Shown here: positions 1 through 13,015 of the stretch, piece by piece
Layout of the letters: every line of letters starts with the position of its first letter
How positions within the stretch are numbered: the stretch's first letter is position 1
Assembly (NCBI GenBank): GCA_000349905.1
Contig: KB722736.1
Span: forward strand, 1,997,428 to 2,061,427
DNA: 64,000 nt
Direction of reading: 5' to 3'
From: Volvariella volvacea V23
Taxonomy: Eukaryota; Basidiomycota; Agaricomycetes; Agaricales; Pluteaceae
Program-made: the position numbers and the translations under genes
The notes under the pieces: model-generated
Seen by the model: the letters and a program-made list of their open reading frames with translations, nothing else
Database searches by the model: none
Told to the model about the DNA's origin: nothing

Positions 1-3000
1 GCCGCTTTCGAGTGGGCAGTGACGACGTTGGGGGTTGCAAACAGAATGACGACTGCTGACGTAGCTGGGTTATATTCGCCGTCATATTTGCGGCTGTTTG
101 TTTGCTCCAATCAGGTGCCTGCTGCCTGCAAATCTTTATCCGCAATATTCTGTCGTCATATTTTTGCGTTGCATTTAATGATCAGCCCAGCGTGACGCCT
201 GCAGTGCACCGCGCCTGCCACCCTTCTTCCCCATCCTCTCTAGCTCTCCTTCTCACGCAGCCTCCCACCCGGAATACCCCCGACCCCACCTCCAATTCTT
301 GTTTGAACCCTCTTTTCAGCCTGTCCCACCGTCCATGCCTGCGCCGTCTTACGCTTTCGTCAATTGCTTATCAATTCAGTCCCTGCCCCTCGGCTACCAG
401 TGCTCCCTCCCTTGCCCGATCGCTCATTGCGGGCCCTTCACATGATGTCGTAGGCCTGCTCTCGCCTGTCCGCTCCCCCATTGAAACCGCTCAATGTAGC
501 CTGTCCGTGTTCCACCTCGTCTCACGTCAATCTCTCGCGTTCACACTGGCTTGCCAAAGTCAATCATATGAATCGCCTGCATCCAGATTGCGGTGATTGT
601 CCGTTTACAGAATCTGTCCCTATGATCGTTGATTTTACGAAATACCCTTCGTGCCACACATAGCCTCATCTACCATTCCGTGGAAGCCCTGTTTCCTTCT
701 CTGTAGCAATGCCAACCTCCCCGCTTCCGGTCCCCCTATGCGTGTGGAGCCTCTTATGCCCGTCTCCCCCGGCATTTCCAACCCAATCCTCTTTCCATTT
801 CATCACCAGAATGTACCAGTCCCCATCCCAAATCAATTGTCTCCCATTGACAGTGGCGACTGCCGCCTTTGCCCTCCTCCCATGTCCTTGGCAGTGGGAT
901 TCGTGCAGAGCAGGTTGGAGAACACCATGCCGTCATGGCGTCACAGATAATGCCATCAAGATCATAAGCCGTTTGCACAAACTCAAGATCCACTCGCCCG
1001 ATTTGGGTGGTCCCGTGCTTGGCCGGATTCCGACATGTGGCGAGGACGCGTGCTCCCTATCGCTGCACCGTCCAGCCCTCCACAAGAGCCAGATTGTGCC
1101 CGATGGAGGCTGCACAACGAGGACGCCTCTGCAGCGCTTGAGAATTTTGTTGCAATGTTAGAACACCTTGAGCGTCGGGTCCACTGTCAGAAGTGTGCGT
1201 GCTTCGCCCTTAAAGACCCCGAGGCGACTGCCATAAGCGTTATGATTGGAATTGATACAACTCAAAATACGCGCTTATGTGACCCATCCCCGTGGCGCTA
1301 CTGCGACATTGCTATCGGCACCAATCCCCCCAACAAGGGGCTTATCAGACAACGACATCCATCGTTCTGCCCGATGACGTCTAGAATGATTTTCGATGGC
1401 ACTACGACGGACAGATAAAGCTCCAAGGCACTAGTACATACACTCATGACACTATCAATGCTCTTCACCAAATCGAAAGCCCTACGAGTCTATAGCTAAT
1501 TTTCGCGTCGCACGCCTCTGACGCATCCACATGACTCATGTGCGTCTGCTTGTCGACTTGTCGTCTTCCCGGAACTAATTGTCTTCATTTGCACGCGCAC
1601 CGTTCAGGTCAAGGATGCGTATAGTGCCCGTTAGTAGCTAGGTGCTCCCATAGCAGATAGGCATCGAAACCATCCGCTGTGGGAGCCATCTCCATCGATC
1701 CCCAGCGTCCCTCTTTCAGTCCACTGCTCTCCGCTCAGCTTGATGCGTTCAAATAGGACCCACGCCCGGTTTGGAAAGTCGACGATCAACAAGGCCCAAG
1801 GGCCCCGCACCCGTCAGGGACAAGAATCGAGTCCAAACCAATGTGGAGAGCGTTATCGAAGGGCGTACATAAGCCTCAGCGTAAGCACTGACGGAAGCGT
1901 ATTCCTCCGTTTGCACCAATGCACGTGGGAGGGAGGGGTCTCGGCAAATTTTTTCGTGGTTGCTGTACCTGTCATGGATGTCATCGAGGATTGGTGGATG
2001 AGAGATGTGTATGTGTTGCTTCCGATAATGCTGCGCGGCATGGGTACATTTACTCACAACTCCCACCGCCCCGCTTAGAATGTTAATCTAAAGGGGTGAC
2101 TTGACAATCACTTGTCGTGTACGAGGGTTTTGCTTCTCTGTCAGAGAAGCTACATCGACAGTCTCTGTTTGAACCTTGACACGAGGGTCCATGCCACGCC
2201 CACTCCCACTCCCAGATGTCTAAATCCAGTCGAGGAAGGTTGCAAGGGCCCTTTGCAGAGTCATCCAATCACGCATCGACCCAACGACCTTGACCTTTTT
2301 TCCCGCACGCAAAACGTGGTTCTCTTGCACAGAGCCTCGCTTGTCCTGTCGGCGGTGGATACAGTGCCATGCGCAAGACCTCCAAGTCAGATGTGCTATG
2401 CAACCCCATCCCGATGTCCAAACAGACGCGGGACTTATCAATGTCATAATATGTCTTGGCAGGCAAAAAGGGATGACACCCATTGTCAATGCAGTGGCAA
2501 GGATTGGACAATCGGAACCCCGTAACTTTCAGCAACGCATCCCATGTCTATTAATCAAACGCCCTGTCACTCCAAGTGGACGGGGAAGGAGGGAGGACCT
2601 TCTGGTGAGGGATGGTCGCAAGGGTGGTCAAAAGGTGGACGTGTGGATCGTAAAAAGGGTACGAAAATTTTGTGCTTCACTTACTTTGCGGGAATGAATG
2701 AGCATGTGTCCATTAAGGGATGCTCTCGTTTGGTGTGTGCCAGTGTGCAGGGCTTGGTGTTTATAGTAGGACATAATGCCATCATAGTTGGCCCCTAGGG
2801 TAACCATACATTGTGTACAATTTAGAGTGGTCAATGCCGGATCAATACCTGAGCGATGATGTGAGGGAGGATGGGTGAGGAGTGCACTCCGTGCTTGTAC
2901 CCAAGAGACCATGCACAGGCCAACCCTAAGGTAAGGCTCCGTGGCGGTGAAAATTCTGGTCGACCAATTGCAAATCGGGAGAGCGCGCGCGCGATCACCC

Positions 3001-4340
3001 AAGATCCCGACAAAGGAACCCGCACAACACGCGACATTTTTCCCGTTCCCGAGTCTCGCAGACAAAGGCGGGTGGCTGTGGTCCACCTGACATATTTAGC
3101 CAGCGTTACGCGATGTTCCTTCCCGAGAACCCGATCGATTAGCCTTAGGACGCCAGGAGGCTCCCGCTCCCGCTGGACCCTGCGATGATAATCACATCAA
3201 CGGAGGAAGACGTTGGAGGAACCTGGGCTTGAAGGCGTTAGGGAGGCACTCAGCATCAGACATGCAGGCTGGATGCCTCGGTCAGGGTTCAAGTCTCAAC
3301 GCACTCACCGATGCTCGTCAACATGTGCAACCCTTTGGCGCCGCCGATAAGCACTGGTGCCGCCTGCCCCGAATTGCATGACATATACTAGCATCCTTTG
3401 CCTATCATGCGTCTACAAGCTCGGCGATCGCGAGGCTAGTCTGGCAAACGCCATGTCATGTCGGTGGTTCTGTCGGACCGAACGAGACCGATTCTCGTGA
3501 GCTATGAATGAGACAAGCTCTAAGTGGGTGCAAGGGATGTGTACATGTCTCACGCACCTCGCATCATGTTCTGTGTACGGCAGACAAAAACTCCTTTTGG
3601 TGTGTATTTTCCGTCATCAAGGGTAAGCCTGACGGGATTGCTGTGTTGGCGTTGCCAAAGGAGAGAGATGCTGACGAAAGGTGTGGGTCTAGCTTGCATC
3701 TGAGTATAGAATCCGTTTCCGCGAAAGTTAGTGTTACAACTGACGCCGTTGTAGTGGTGAATCCGACCATAGGGCTTCCCGTGTTAGGTAACTAGAGATG
3801 TGACGCACCCGTTGTTCCTCTAATATCGATAGAGGTGGCCAGATGAATCCTGAGCCCACCCAATTCCCGGAAAGCTATGAGCAAGTTTGAAATCGTGGCG
3901 GCAGACGTATATCGTTTTTATGGAACCAAGATCTGACTAAAGGGTACTCCACGTCCATTCGGGGGCAAACGGAGAAACATTAAGATCAAGTTCTGTATCA
4001 TTTTTTCTCTTCATATTCCTCGCTATTGCATCCTGGCTGGTGGCTGTAGGCGAGTCTGAGCTTCCAAGATTTAGAAAGTTGAAAGACATTGCGCTCGGGT
4101 CGGGACGCCGTGGAAAATAACCTAGAGCATGGAAGGTAATTGGAACGTTGTTCTGATCAAATGAGATCAGATATAGGATTTGTTTGTCTGCGCCCAGCAC
4201 AGTCAACAAAAAGTCTGGATTGGATTGCAAGGATATGCAACACGAGGTACAGGAAACTACAACCAAGACCTGTACCACCACCTTTGAAGACGTAAATACA
4301 CGGTAACAGAATGCCGAGGATAACTTACACACTACGTCAG
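1..4340. other. Gene-poor left flank
   Basis: I see no gene that can be supported here. Many overlapping frames of 60-165 codons occur on both strands, but none shows a recognisable family or a run of plausible exons. The first kilobase is pyrimidine-rich on the plus strand. A minus-strand frame around 754-1105 faintly resembles a secreted cyanovirin-N-like fold but carries an in-frame stop; it is described under findings. Part of this stretch may be 3' flank of the minus-strand gene that ends at 4341. Confidence 0.5.
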
Positions 4341-6350
4341 CTAGAACGGGTATTGACCTATTTTGTCCTCTGGACCAATCACACCGCTCCTAACTTGTTC
4401 TTCATGACATTGGTCCATGTACCCAGCCAATACATCAAAGTAACGTTTTCGTCCCTTGTACTCTGCGACGTCAGCTGGCCAGCTTCTCAGAGCACTAGCA
4501 AGTCTCCCTGGAACGCCTCGTTCCTGTCCAAGGAGCGTTACAGGCGTGAGGTATGTACGGATAGTGAAGGCGACGGCGCCAGATTTCGGGAGACGCCTTA
4601 ATGTTTGGCGTTCACTTCTTAACCGCAATTCTTCAGGTTGGGGCTTCTCAGTGATCGCCGTATAGGTTCCGTGGCCATGTTCAAACTCTTCTTCTGGACC
4701 ATTGGTCGTCGTAGACCACGCCAATTCCTCTGGGTCGATCATACGCTCTCTCTGAGCCTCTGGGCTTTGATTTGCTGGAAGCGAACGGACGGTTTGTACG
4801 AAGTAATTATTGCGAATGACGGGTTTGTCAACTGGCAAACGACGGAAAAACCTTTCCAAACTAGTATGCAGCTTCTCTCGATCTGCGAGGAAGACCATGA
4901 GTATGGGAGGCACATATTAAGCATATGGTAACTTGATAGGAGGGGTTGAGGTTAAGCGTTTATACGAGGACAGCCGACATGGACCGGCAAGTCGCAATCA
5001 CCAAGGCCCCTCGGATTGGGATGAGCGTTGAGAATAGAACAAGGCTATGCAAGGCTTGAGGCCGCATGGACGTAGCGCGTCGGTATATCGGGTGACAACA
5101 AAGGAAGCAGATTACCAAAGGGTGCCAAACTTACACTGAGGGACATGTCCTGAGGTATGAATCTCATCAAGTGGCATACCGATTTTGTCCTGGATTCGCC
5201 AAAAGCCTGGAGTAGTGTTTCAGGAATTTAATTGAACCGCAGCGTTTCTCTGGGTTTTGCCACATACCTGGTACGCATATAGCACCAGCTTGAAAGTAGT
5301 ATCTTCCATCAGTACCTACGATAGAAGGTCATTTAGACGGCACTAATACGCAAGTAGACGGCCTAATGAATCAAGTTACCTTCAAGCATGAGGACAAGAT
5401 CATCTTGCACCCTGACAAAGCGTGAGTAAGGCATGAATTAGTTGTTGGCTGGGACTTACAATAACGAGGAAATTTCCAATGCCTTAATGGCTGCCTCCAT
5501 GGAAAATTCTAATGGCAGCTCATAAGATACCGCAAGTGGTACAATCGAAATTTTCTCAACGGGCATAGCACCTCGCCAACCAAAGAAAGGCGTGCCGGGT
5601 GCTGTCGAAGCATGCCGGGTCACTTGAAAGGTAGTAGGGTATCTTCTCGATAAATATTCCGCAAGCTCGTGTACGAGTTCGATCGCTAATAAAAGTGTTT
5701 AATGAGCACAGATCGTCTACCTCTTCTCGCAACTCACCAGCATATATCCCTGAGGAAACTAGCCCCGGCGATTCCCGCAACACGCGAATGACACCCTGAC
5801 CTCGTGTTTGTATCCGATGAGCTTTAATGCGGTGATATTCTGCGAATTGGCTGTCCAACTTTCAACCAAATGGTCAGGCTGGGGTGTAACATATTTGAGA
5901 ATTGCAGGTGGGATACCTCGATCCACTCCTCCCATGGCATATTCCGTATACCCATCGTGACACTAAAGTTCGATAGATCAGCTATAGTGGGTGGATTGCA
6001 AAAGGTCGTGATACTCACTGATATTCTCCCCAACGGAAGGGCCTATAAGGTAAAGGTTTCATTTCCGAGAGTTCATGTGGACACGGAGTGAACTCTGGAT
6101 AAGTAAAATCTACTGGATCCCATTCTAGGGGCGTCGAGCCCAATTCAATGGTGCTGAAATAGGATAGAGATCGGAAAATACTACCTCCAGGCTGACGATC
6201 TTTTTTCTCCTTCTTCTCAATCACCTCATCGATAGTAATAGGTGTGACTGAACGCCTAATGGCCAGCCGAATGAGGACAACCACCACGACGACAAACCCA
6301 ATGTCGCGCCATCGTGTTATAAGTTCTTGAAGGACCATAGTCAAAGGCAT
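4341..6350 (-). CDS. DUF3445 family protein (haem-dependent oxidative N-demethylase-like)
   Basis: Several exons on the minus strand join into a protein of the DUF3445/PF11927 family, the fold of the alpha subunit of haem-dependent oxidative N-demethylase. Seen directly: an N-terminal membrane-like segment (FVVVVVVLIRLAI) near residues 18-30; then LPYRPFRWGEY spliced to HVTMGIRNMPWEEWIEV (intron with GTGAGT...TTTAG near 5972-6020); a middle part with DDLVLMLEG and GFWRIQDKIGMPLDEIH; and a C-terminal exon (4341-4913) with FFRRLPVDKPVIRNNYF, LRSERQTLRRLPKSGA and IRTYLTP. These blocks follow the order usual in fungal members. The start at 6350 gives the hydrophobic anchor. The family is known to bind haem; the substrate here is unknown. 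The hydrophobic N-terminus suggests a membrane-tethered form. It diverges from ATP7 across about 410 bp. Confidence 0.85.
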
Positions 6351-6761
6351 GCAACATCAGGAGGCGAAAGCGTGCGAATACGGCACTTGGCAGCGTACAC
6401 GATAACGCAGGTCATGGGACTGGGATTCGAATTTGATAACAGGATGTGATACCAATGAACTGCGGTATAAATGGTGGGCCAGGTCTTAAGGTCGAATGCT
6501 AGCAGTGCCTCCTGTTGGTTCTGTTCTGAGTATGCGCAGAGGATGTCTTCGGATTGTGCCAGTGGACGGTGAACGTCTTGGCTGTGCGCGCGCGATTACA
6601 TAAGCAGTGTGTGTGGTTGCATTCGGCGTTTACAGGAGCACCCGGGGTTTGCCGGCTCGCATCCAGCTCTTCCTTTCCAACTCCTCCGTTTTTCTAAATG
6701 TAAAGCATTTCTCAGTATTCTTCTTGCTTAGCACGATCTCACACTCCTTTTTTCTAGTGCA
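6351..6761. promoter_or_regulatory. Shared 5' region between DUF3445 gene and ATP7
   Basis: This 411-bp stretch separates two divergently transcribed genes, so both promoters must lie here. The ATP7-proximal half is T/C-rich on the plus strand (about 6660-6760), a common feature of fungal housekeeping promoters. A short alternating CG tract (cgcgcgcg) lies near 6587-6595. I could not assign a clear TATA box. Confidence 0.5.
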
Positions 6762-7553
6762 ATGGCAACAAAAGCATCCGCAGTCGCAGTTGTATGTGTT
6801 TTTGGGGCCGAACGATAATTTCCTGCTCAATTTTGGTTAGGACTTTGCGCGAATTTACACTTCTCTTGGTCTCGGAAGGGGTTGGTCAAACATGTTTTGG
6901 GTATTGGAGTTGCGTTAATCTTTGCAATTCCCCAGAAACCATTGCTTCATTGCAAGCCTTCCGCAAGCGACACCTCGATGCTCAACGTGCTTCTACCCAA
7001 TACGCATCACAACCCACAACTGTGGATTTCGCTCACTACCGCTCCATCTTGAAGAACAAGGCTATCGTGGACGAGGCTGAAAAGCTGCTACGTGATTTCA
7101 AGCCCGTCACCTATGATGTCAACGAGCACATCAAGACCATTGAAACCTTCGAGGCCAAGGCGGTTAGTAACACGAAAAGCACTTCCATAGCATTTGCAAA
7201 CGATACTCCCGTTCTTGTAGGTTGAGAAGGCGAAGGAGACGGAGGCCAAGATCGATGTTGAGCTGAAGGAACTCCAAGCTACCCTCGCTAACATTGAGGA
7301 GGCCCGACCATTCGATGAACTCACGGTATGTTCTTTTCTAGCTTGGAGACAGTCAAATTCTGAGGACATGTTGCCCAGACGGAGGAAGTCGGTCGCGCTC
7401 ATCCTCGTATCACCGAGGCCGTTGAGACTATGCTCAAGAAGGGTAAATGGACAGTCCCTGGTGCGTTACCTCTTGGCAGTTGTCCCGCACAATTGCTCAA
7501 CTCCGTGCATTGCAGGTTACAAGGAGAAGTTCGGAGACCTCAACGTTATGTAA
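6762..7553 (+). CDS. ATP7: Mitochondrial F1Fo ATP synthase subunit d
   Basis: Peripheral-stalk subunit d of the mitochondrial ATP synthase, which helps to hold F1 static against the rotating Fo ring on the matrix side of the inner membrane. Six exons (6762-6791, 6841-6880, 6936-7162, 7221-7325, 7379-7460, 7516-7553) add to 522 nt and give a 173-residue protein, the usual size for the family. Key blocks are ETIASLQAFRKRH near residue 26, VDFAHYRSILKN, the charged helix VEKAKETEAKIDVELKELQ, and the C-terminal GYKEKFGDLNVM. All introns have GT...AG ends and lengths of 49-58 bp. The 30-nt first exon ending in frame before GTATGTG supports the ATG at 6762. It converges on the beta-galactosidase gene, with stop codons about 160 bp apart. 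Confidence 0.95.
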
Positions 7554-7712
7554 ACCCTACCTATCGCCTAGATATAGAATGGTGCCTCTGGCCTGGACGC
7601 CTTCATACCATCATGTGACTTCTCGAACATGGGTAGACAATGAGGAGAGCGTAGTTTCAAGCAATCGGACATGAACAACTATGGATAATTTAGCTGCGTA
7701 TGCTTTCGCTAT

Positions 7713-10700
7713 CTAATAAGCACCCCTCCTTGGGCTCCAAGGAGTGAGAGGTTGGTTCCTAATGGTGTTGATACTTGATTCCACCACCGACAAGGCCTTA
7801 AGCTCAAGAGAGTTGAGCTTCGCACCGCCTTTATTTCCGGCCCAGAGAGCAATCGCTAAGGTGTTGGGCCCGTTAAAGTTCAAGATGCCTTGAGCTACGG
7901 GCCACGTTAGAACCAATGAAGAATGATAAAGCCTCATGGTTTAATACTCACGAACAGGGAATGACACCTGGGGTCCAACATGATTGACTGGAAACACCAT
8001 TGTGAGTGTGGCAGGAGCCTGAGGTTGTGGATATCCTTACTATATCTTCCAAACTGATAGCCATTAACGTAGAACTAAACAACGGAAATGAGTATTGGGT
8101 ACCACACAAGTTGAAAGTTTCACCAACCTTGGCACGGAAGTGCGGATTCTCTGTCGAGTTAGATGTTACGAAGGCGAGAGAGGCATCCACACCCTTAGGA
8201 ATGTTCAAATCGAAGGTCGTCCTATGGTGACAGCCTCGTTTAGGCGTGAATTCATTACGAAGAGTGCAGCGGTCTCACCTGTAGAAGCCTACACCGGCTT
8301 GAGAGATACCATCGGTCGGCTTCCCAGTTTTCCACCGAGAGTCGTCGAATCCAGGAAGGTGCCAACCTGACGATTCATCCACGATTTAATAAACAAAAAC
8401 AAATGCTATATGCTATGCCCTAGACTGACCTTGTCTTTCACCGTAGAGACCACCCTCATTCAACCCGCCACGGGTCTTGTCCACATACTGCGACGGGGGT
8501 CAGTATTATTAAACGTGCAGAGAGTGATCGACACACATCTTCACCACCCAAGTTACCAGTTACTTTCCAGCTGACGGTAGTATTACTACCGCCAATGAAC
8601 GAGTACCCTGTAATGCCTCTTGGGATCTTGAAAAACTCTCCCGCAGCCCACCAATTCAGCTCATAACCCATATGATCTTGCAAGATTGTCAAAACATGGC
8701 TAGATCCTGGTCGAAGGGTTGAAGGGAAGTTGAATATCCCCTCGTAACTGCTATGGCGTGCATCTCCTTCCCACGAGCCAATGAAGGTCGAGTCTAGCCA
8801 GACGGAATAGGCAAAACCGTCTCCACCGATAATGCTCACTTTGAAACCACGTTCCCCGGTAGCATTGAAGTGACCTCTCCAAAGAATATTGCCTGTGTGG
8901 TACCCATATTCTCCAGCGTAGAGGACGGTGGGTGTATTCAGAGGTTGCATTGGGTTATCGGTCTTCTCCTTGTTAGCCAAAGTCCAGAGAGCATCGGAGT
9001 AGGTTGGCTGAATTTCGGGGAGACTATCTGCAGTTTTCTAACGGAGGACTCGGTAAGCACTGTGATTACCCTACTTGAGCAAGACCTACCCAGCTTAGAT
9101 TGGATAAGTTGGGTAGACGGATATCCGGCAGATTAACATTGCGCTTGCTGACGATTGTTCCATAGCCACTAGGGATCAAGTCTAATGACTCTCCATTGAA
9201 CGTTATGCTTCTGGTGACAGCAGCAGGAGCGATGATTTCGAAACCAGTAGCCTCATCCATGTCCCCAGTAAGAGCCAGACCTCTGTTGGTGATGGTAGCT
9301 GAGCGCATAAAGTATGCGCCTTTCACGATAACCGGATTCTTCGTGTTGAAGGATGCGAAAGGTCCAGTTGATGGTGTGTGCAGGACCCAGAATTGGTAGG
9401 CGGTAGGACGATCTGCCATTCCATGTTCCGTCAAATGGCCTGTGGAGACTCAGTATATGATGCACTTACCAACAAGGTAAAGAAGTGTCGAACCAACTTC
9501 AACTACTGTCTGGTAAGTTGTCTTATACTGAATGGCTAATGCACCACCCTCAAGGACCTTCGTCTTGATGGTTCCGCTACCATACACGACTTTGGCACTA
9601 GGAATTGCACCTGATAGAGGGGAGAATGTGATCGCTGTTTCGTGGAGTTGACCCTCGTCACCATAAAGAATGATAACATCACGCTTGTCAACAGTCGACC
9701 TAATCTGTATAAGCAAGGTAAACTAGGGCATTCAAGTCGTACACGCACCAAGTCAAGATTTCAGCGGTAGAGTAAAGCAATGTCGTTGATCCAGCCTTGT
9801 AGTCGACGACATGGATTTTAGAGTCCTTGCCGTTTAGAGTGAGTAAACCACCAAGCGTTGGGATCTTGAGGGTCCCAATACTAGTGGGGAGTTCTAAGGT
9901 GTAAGTTTGCTGAGCATTTGAGGAGGCATCGGTTTGTCTATGCGTTTACTGATCAATACTATGCTCTTCTAGAGCGCACCTTGGATACACACACCTAACA
10001 ACGTAGAAGCTTGTCTTATTTCCAACAACGTCATGGACTAGCGTGGTCTTCAAGGCCTGATTTCCAGTAAATGCACCCTGCGTTGCGTAGATGTTCATGG
10101 GGCGTGATGTCAGATATGCCGGGGAAACAGCCACGAAGTTGGCGATTGACTTGAGTTCATAGTATTTATCTCTTAAGGTCCTGTCTTCTGCTATCACTGA
10201 ACCCTGCATTATCGTTAGAGCCTCTAGATGAATAATGGTATTTCTGTCCTTACATAGTCATAGGATGTGTAAACTCCAGGATGGCCAATGCCGCCTATTT
10301 TACAAGATCAGCATGCATCCCGACCAAGACGATATTTGATTGCCATACCCCAGTTAGTCCCACCAAAGATCATGTAGAGGTTAAATATCGTTGTGCATAG
10401 TGCAAATTGATTCTTGTAGAAAACTGCATGTTGTGAGTCCACGAAGTGCGTTTGAGAAGGGTAATTAAGCCCGATTCTTACCTCGTTCAAACGCAGGACC
10501 AGTCAATTGGGCACACGTCTCGTATCCTGACCCACCCCTACACGGCGGTGTCAAAATAGATTTGAGCAGGTTAGCCAGAACGCTTACCATCCGTCATATG
10601 CTCCACCTTGGAATTCATAAACCGCATTAGGATCCTCTGGGTTGGCCGCAAGGTGTGCGTCCCAGAACCACCTGTATGATGGGTTATTATTATGCGCATT

Positions 10701-11903
10701 GCAGTGGCGTAAACACTAGGGGGGCATACTCTGGAACTGCGTCTGGCTGCCATACATCAGGATGCGAGCAGTCAAAACCATTTGGATACGAGTCGTAACC
10801 TATGGATAGCTTAGTGGCAAACTCTATGAGCAATTCTAATCTTACCGTAGATATCGACCATGGTATAATGACCTCCAGGCCAAGCATCGTTCGTTGTAAT
10901 TGGGACTACAATACCAGAGTTGCGCTGGAATATATGACCTGTCAAAATATCTGACGCCTTGGCAGAAGTGCCTTCACTTACGAACTGATCGATCAATAGT
11001 TTCTCATACTCGAAGTCCTCGGTGTATGGCTCCTGGAATCCACTATACTCATTTTCTGACTGAGAAGATATTATTGTAAGTTGTCCAGTTATGATAGTTT
11101 TGGACATACCTGTACTAGGATTACGGGTCCTCCGTTAGTGATCTGATACTCAGCAATCAGTTTGTTGACAGCTAGTAGATATGGCTCGTAGGCCTTGACG
11201 TAGGACGCATTGGAAGTCCTCCAGAGGCCTGGAGTATATGTACCCCAGCCAGGGAAGCCTCCACCAGATGTTTCTGCGTTGATATAAGGTCTGTTATGCG
11301 TGTTCAGTCATTCCCATTGGTTCGAGGCAGGACACGCGTACCCTGGACGTGCTATTAACCATAGTCCAACCTTCTTAGCAGCCTCCAAGAAAGGCCTGAG
11401 ATCTCGGAACCCATCAAAAGAGATTTCTCCGCGCTTGTGTTCCAGCAAGCCCCAGTAGACATAAAAGGATACTGCATTGAACCCTAGGGATCTGGTGGTC
11501 TCCCATTAGATTATTTCAGGAATGTCGACGGACGCAGCTCACTTGATTTTCTGGAACACGTCGATCCAAAGGTCGTGCACCGGCAAACTATAGGTGGATG
11601 AGAATATGTGGAAACATTGATTAAGTAGGAAACCCACCGGAAGGGGTGTACCTCCCCGCTGAACACCATCAAACGGGTCCCATTGATCTTCAGAGAATAT
11701 TCATCCCATGTAACCTGTGTTACAGGGTGTTCAGTCGATTACGCATTAATACTTTAGGATAAGTAACCCACAATGTCTTGCAATGGACTCCTGCTCTCTT
11801 GTCGCGGTAGGTTGATTGCATTGACTTTGGGCTGGGTTACTGAGCGCCCGAAGGTCAAGAATGCGGATGCAGAGAGCAGGCAAGCGAGAATAGGGATCCT
11901 CAT
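7713..11903 (-). CDS. Secreted GH35 beta-galactosidase
   Basis: A large, intron-rich gene for a fungal LacA-type glycoside hydrolase family 35 enzyme, which removes terminal beta-linked galactose from polysaccharides and oligosaccharides outside the cell. The start at 11903 opens with a signal peptide ([19 protein letters not shown]). The GH35 barrel follows, with GEVHPFR, ARPGPYINAE and GGGFPGW. The general acid/base glutamate lies in SENEYSGF (about 11045 on minus). The nucleophile glutamate lies in [13 protein letters not shown] (about 10605). Downstream exons give FGGTNWGM, then the BetaGal domains 2, 3 and jelly-roll 4/5, ending in [17 protein letters not shown] and LNSLELKAL. The length, near 1,000 residues, fits the family. 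More than ten short introns are present, so some internal exon edges are approximate. Both catalytic residues are intact. Confidence 0.93.
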
Positions 11904-13015
11904 GTTGGGACTGCCCTTGAGGAAGTGAAACGTGTCGGTGCCCTCTTAAACACTAGACGAGCAAAGAGGCCCAGTATTTCGACAGCGGAAAAATCTCGCA
12001 GCGCTTCCTACAGCGCATAAAGAAGCTGGTAAGTTTAACTTCTCCATGGGTGAACACCACTATAGGGAGAAAGCGAAGTGCATTGACGAGAGAACGCCTA
12101 CCCTACAAAAGAACACGTGAGTGCACATCCGACCGAGCAGTACCATAAAGTATCATACCCATGCGGATACGATTCCGTTTAAGGCATATGGGAGATGGGA
12201 TAACGAATAATGAGCTGCCGTAACCTCCATCAAGTGAGCAGGCGGCCCGTAGTAGGATAACACCCGATGCATGAGTTGGCAGCGTTGATATGCCTTGTTT
12301 CCGATGGCCAACTGTAAGCTATTCCGACATTAGGCCGCTTTAATGGATATTCCTTCTCTTGCCACAAGGTCCTCACAGAACCAAGCGGAGACAGATCGGT
12401 TTGTTGGGGAGTGGGCCTGCTCTTCGCGCTCCAGGCGCTCGAGCTTTATTATGTCCTTGGCGGTGGATTGGATGCAATAAACAGATATTTTCCGAAGTAA
12501 CCTGTTTTCTTTGTTGCGAGCAATCGGCTCCAAGGATGACGGTAGCTGGCTAAGGGATTGCTAAGAGCTCTGCTCTCGTGTTCTTGGGCATGTGATCATA
12601 AATTCTCAATTTAGCTACAGGCGCGACTCGATACAAGTAAAATGCTATCCTGCTTCAACCCCCACCATTGTAATGATACTTGCTAATTTTGGAGACATGT
12701 TCACTGCTTCATCCATCACCCGACTAAAGTTTTGCATTGGAAATGACATTGGGCAGCAGAGCACCTCGGTGGTGGAAGAGCTTACGTATTTCAAGTTTAA
12801 ACTGTAGTGCACATCTCGCGGTGGAAGGTGTGGTATTTATATTGTCTAGTTTTTGGTACTATGGTTTATGCGTGCGATTGCTTTCAGTTAATTCAGAGTA
12901 TCCTAGATCCTCTAGGGTTTTAGATGCCAAAAACTACATTTGCTCAACCCAAAAGGACATTTATTACAATGCACAGTTACAACAGTCGGTGCCGGGGATT
13001 CATATACAACCACCA
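11904..13015. other. Intergenic, 5' region of the GH35 gene
   Basis: The gap holds the upstream region of the beta-galactosidase gene and the 3' flank of the ferritin-like gene, both on minus. Short open frames on both strands (for example 12330-12533 minus and 12737-13267 plus) match no family I know, and the last overlaps the true 3' exon of the neighbouring gene. The purine/pyrimidine mix near 12600-12900 is AT-rich. Confidence 0.5.

Noticed and set aside
102..596. 164-codon plus-strand frame near the left edge
   Set aside because: Serine/proline/leucine-rich protein that follows from the pyrimidine-rich strand; no domain, and overlapping frames look equally plausible.
3270..3300. GGTTCAAGTC, resembling a tRNA T-loop
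   Set aside because: No matching T-stem, D-arm, anticodon arm or acceptor stem at the right distances.
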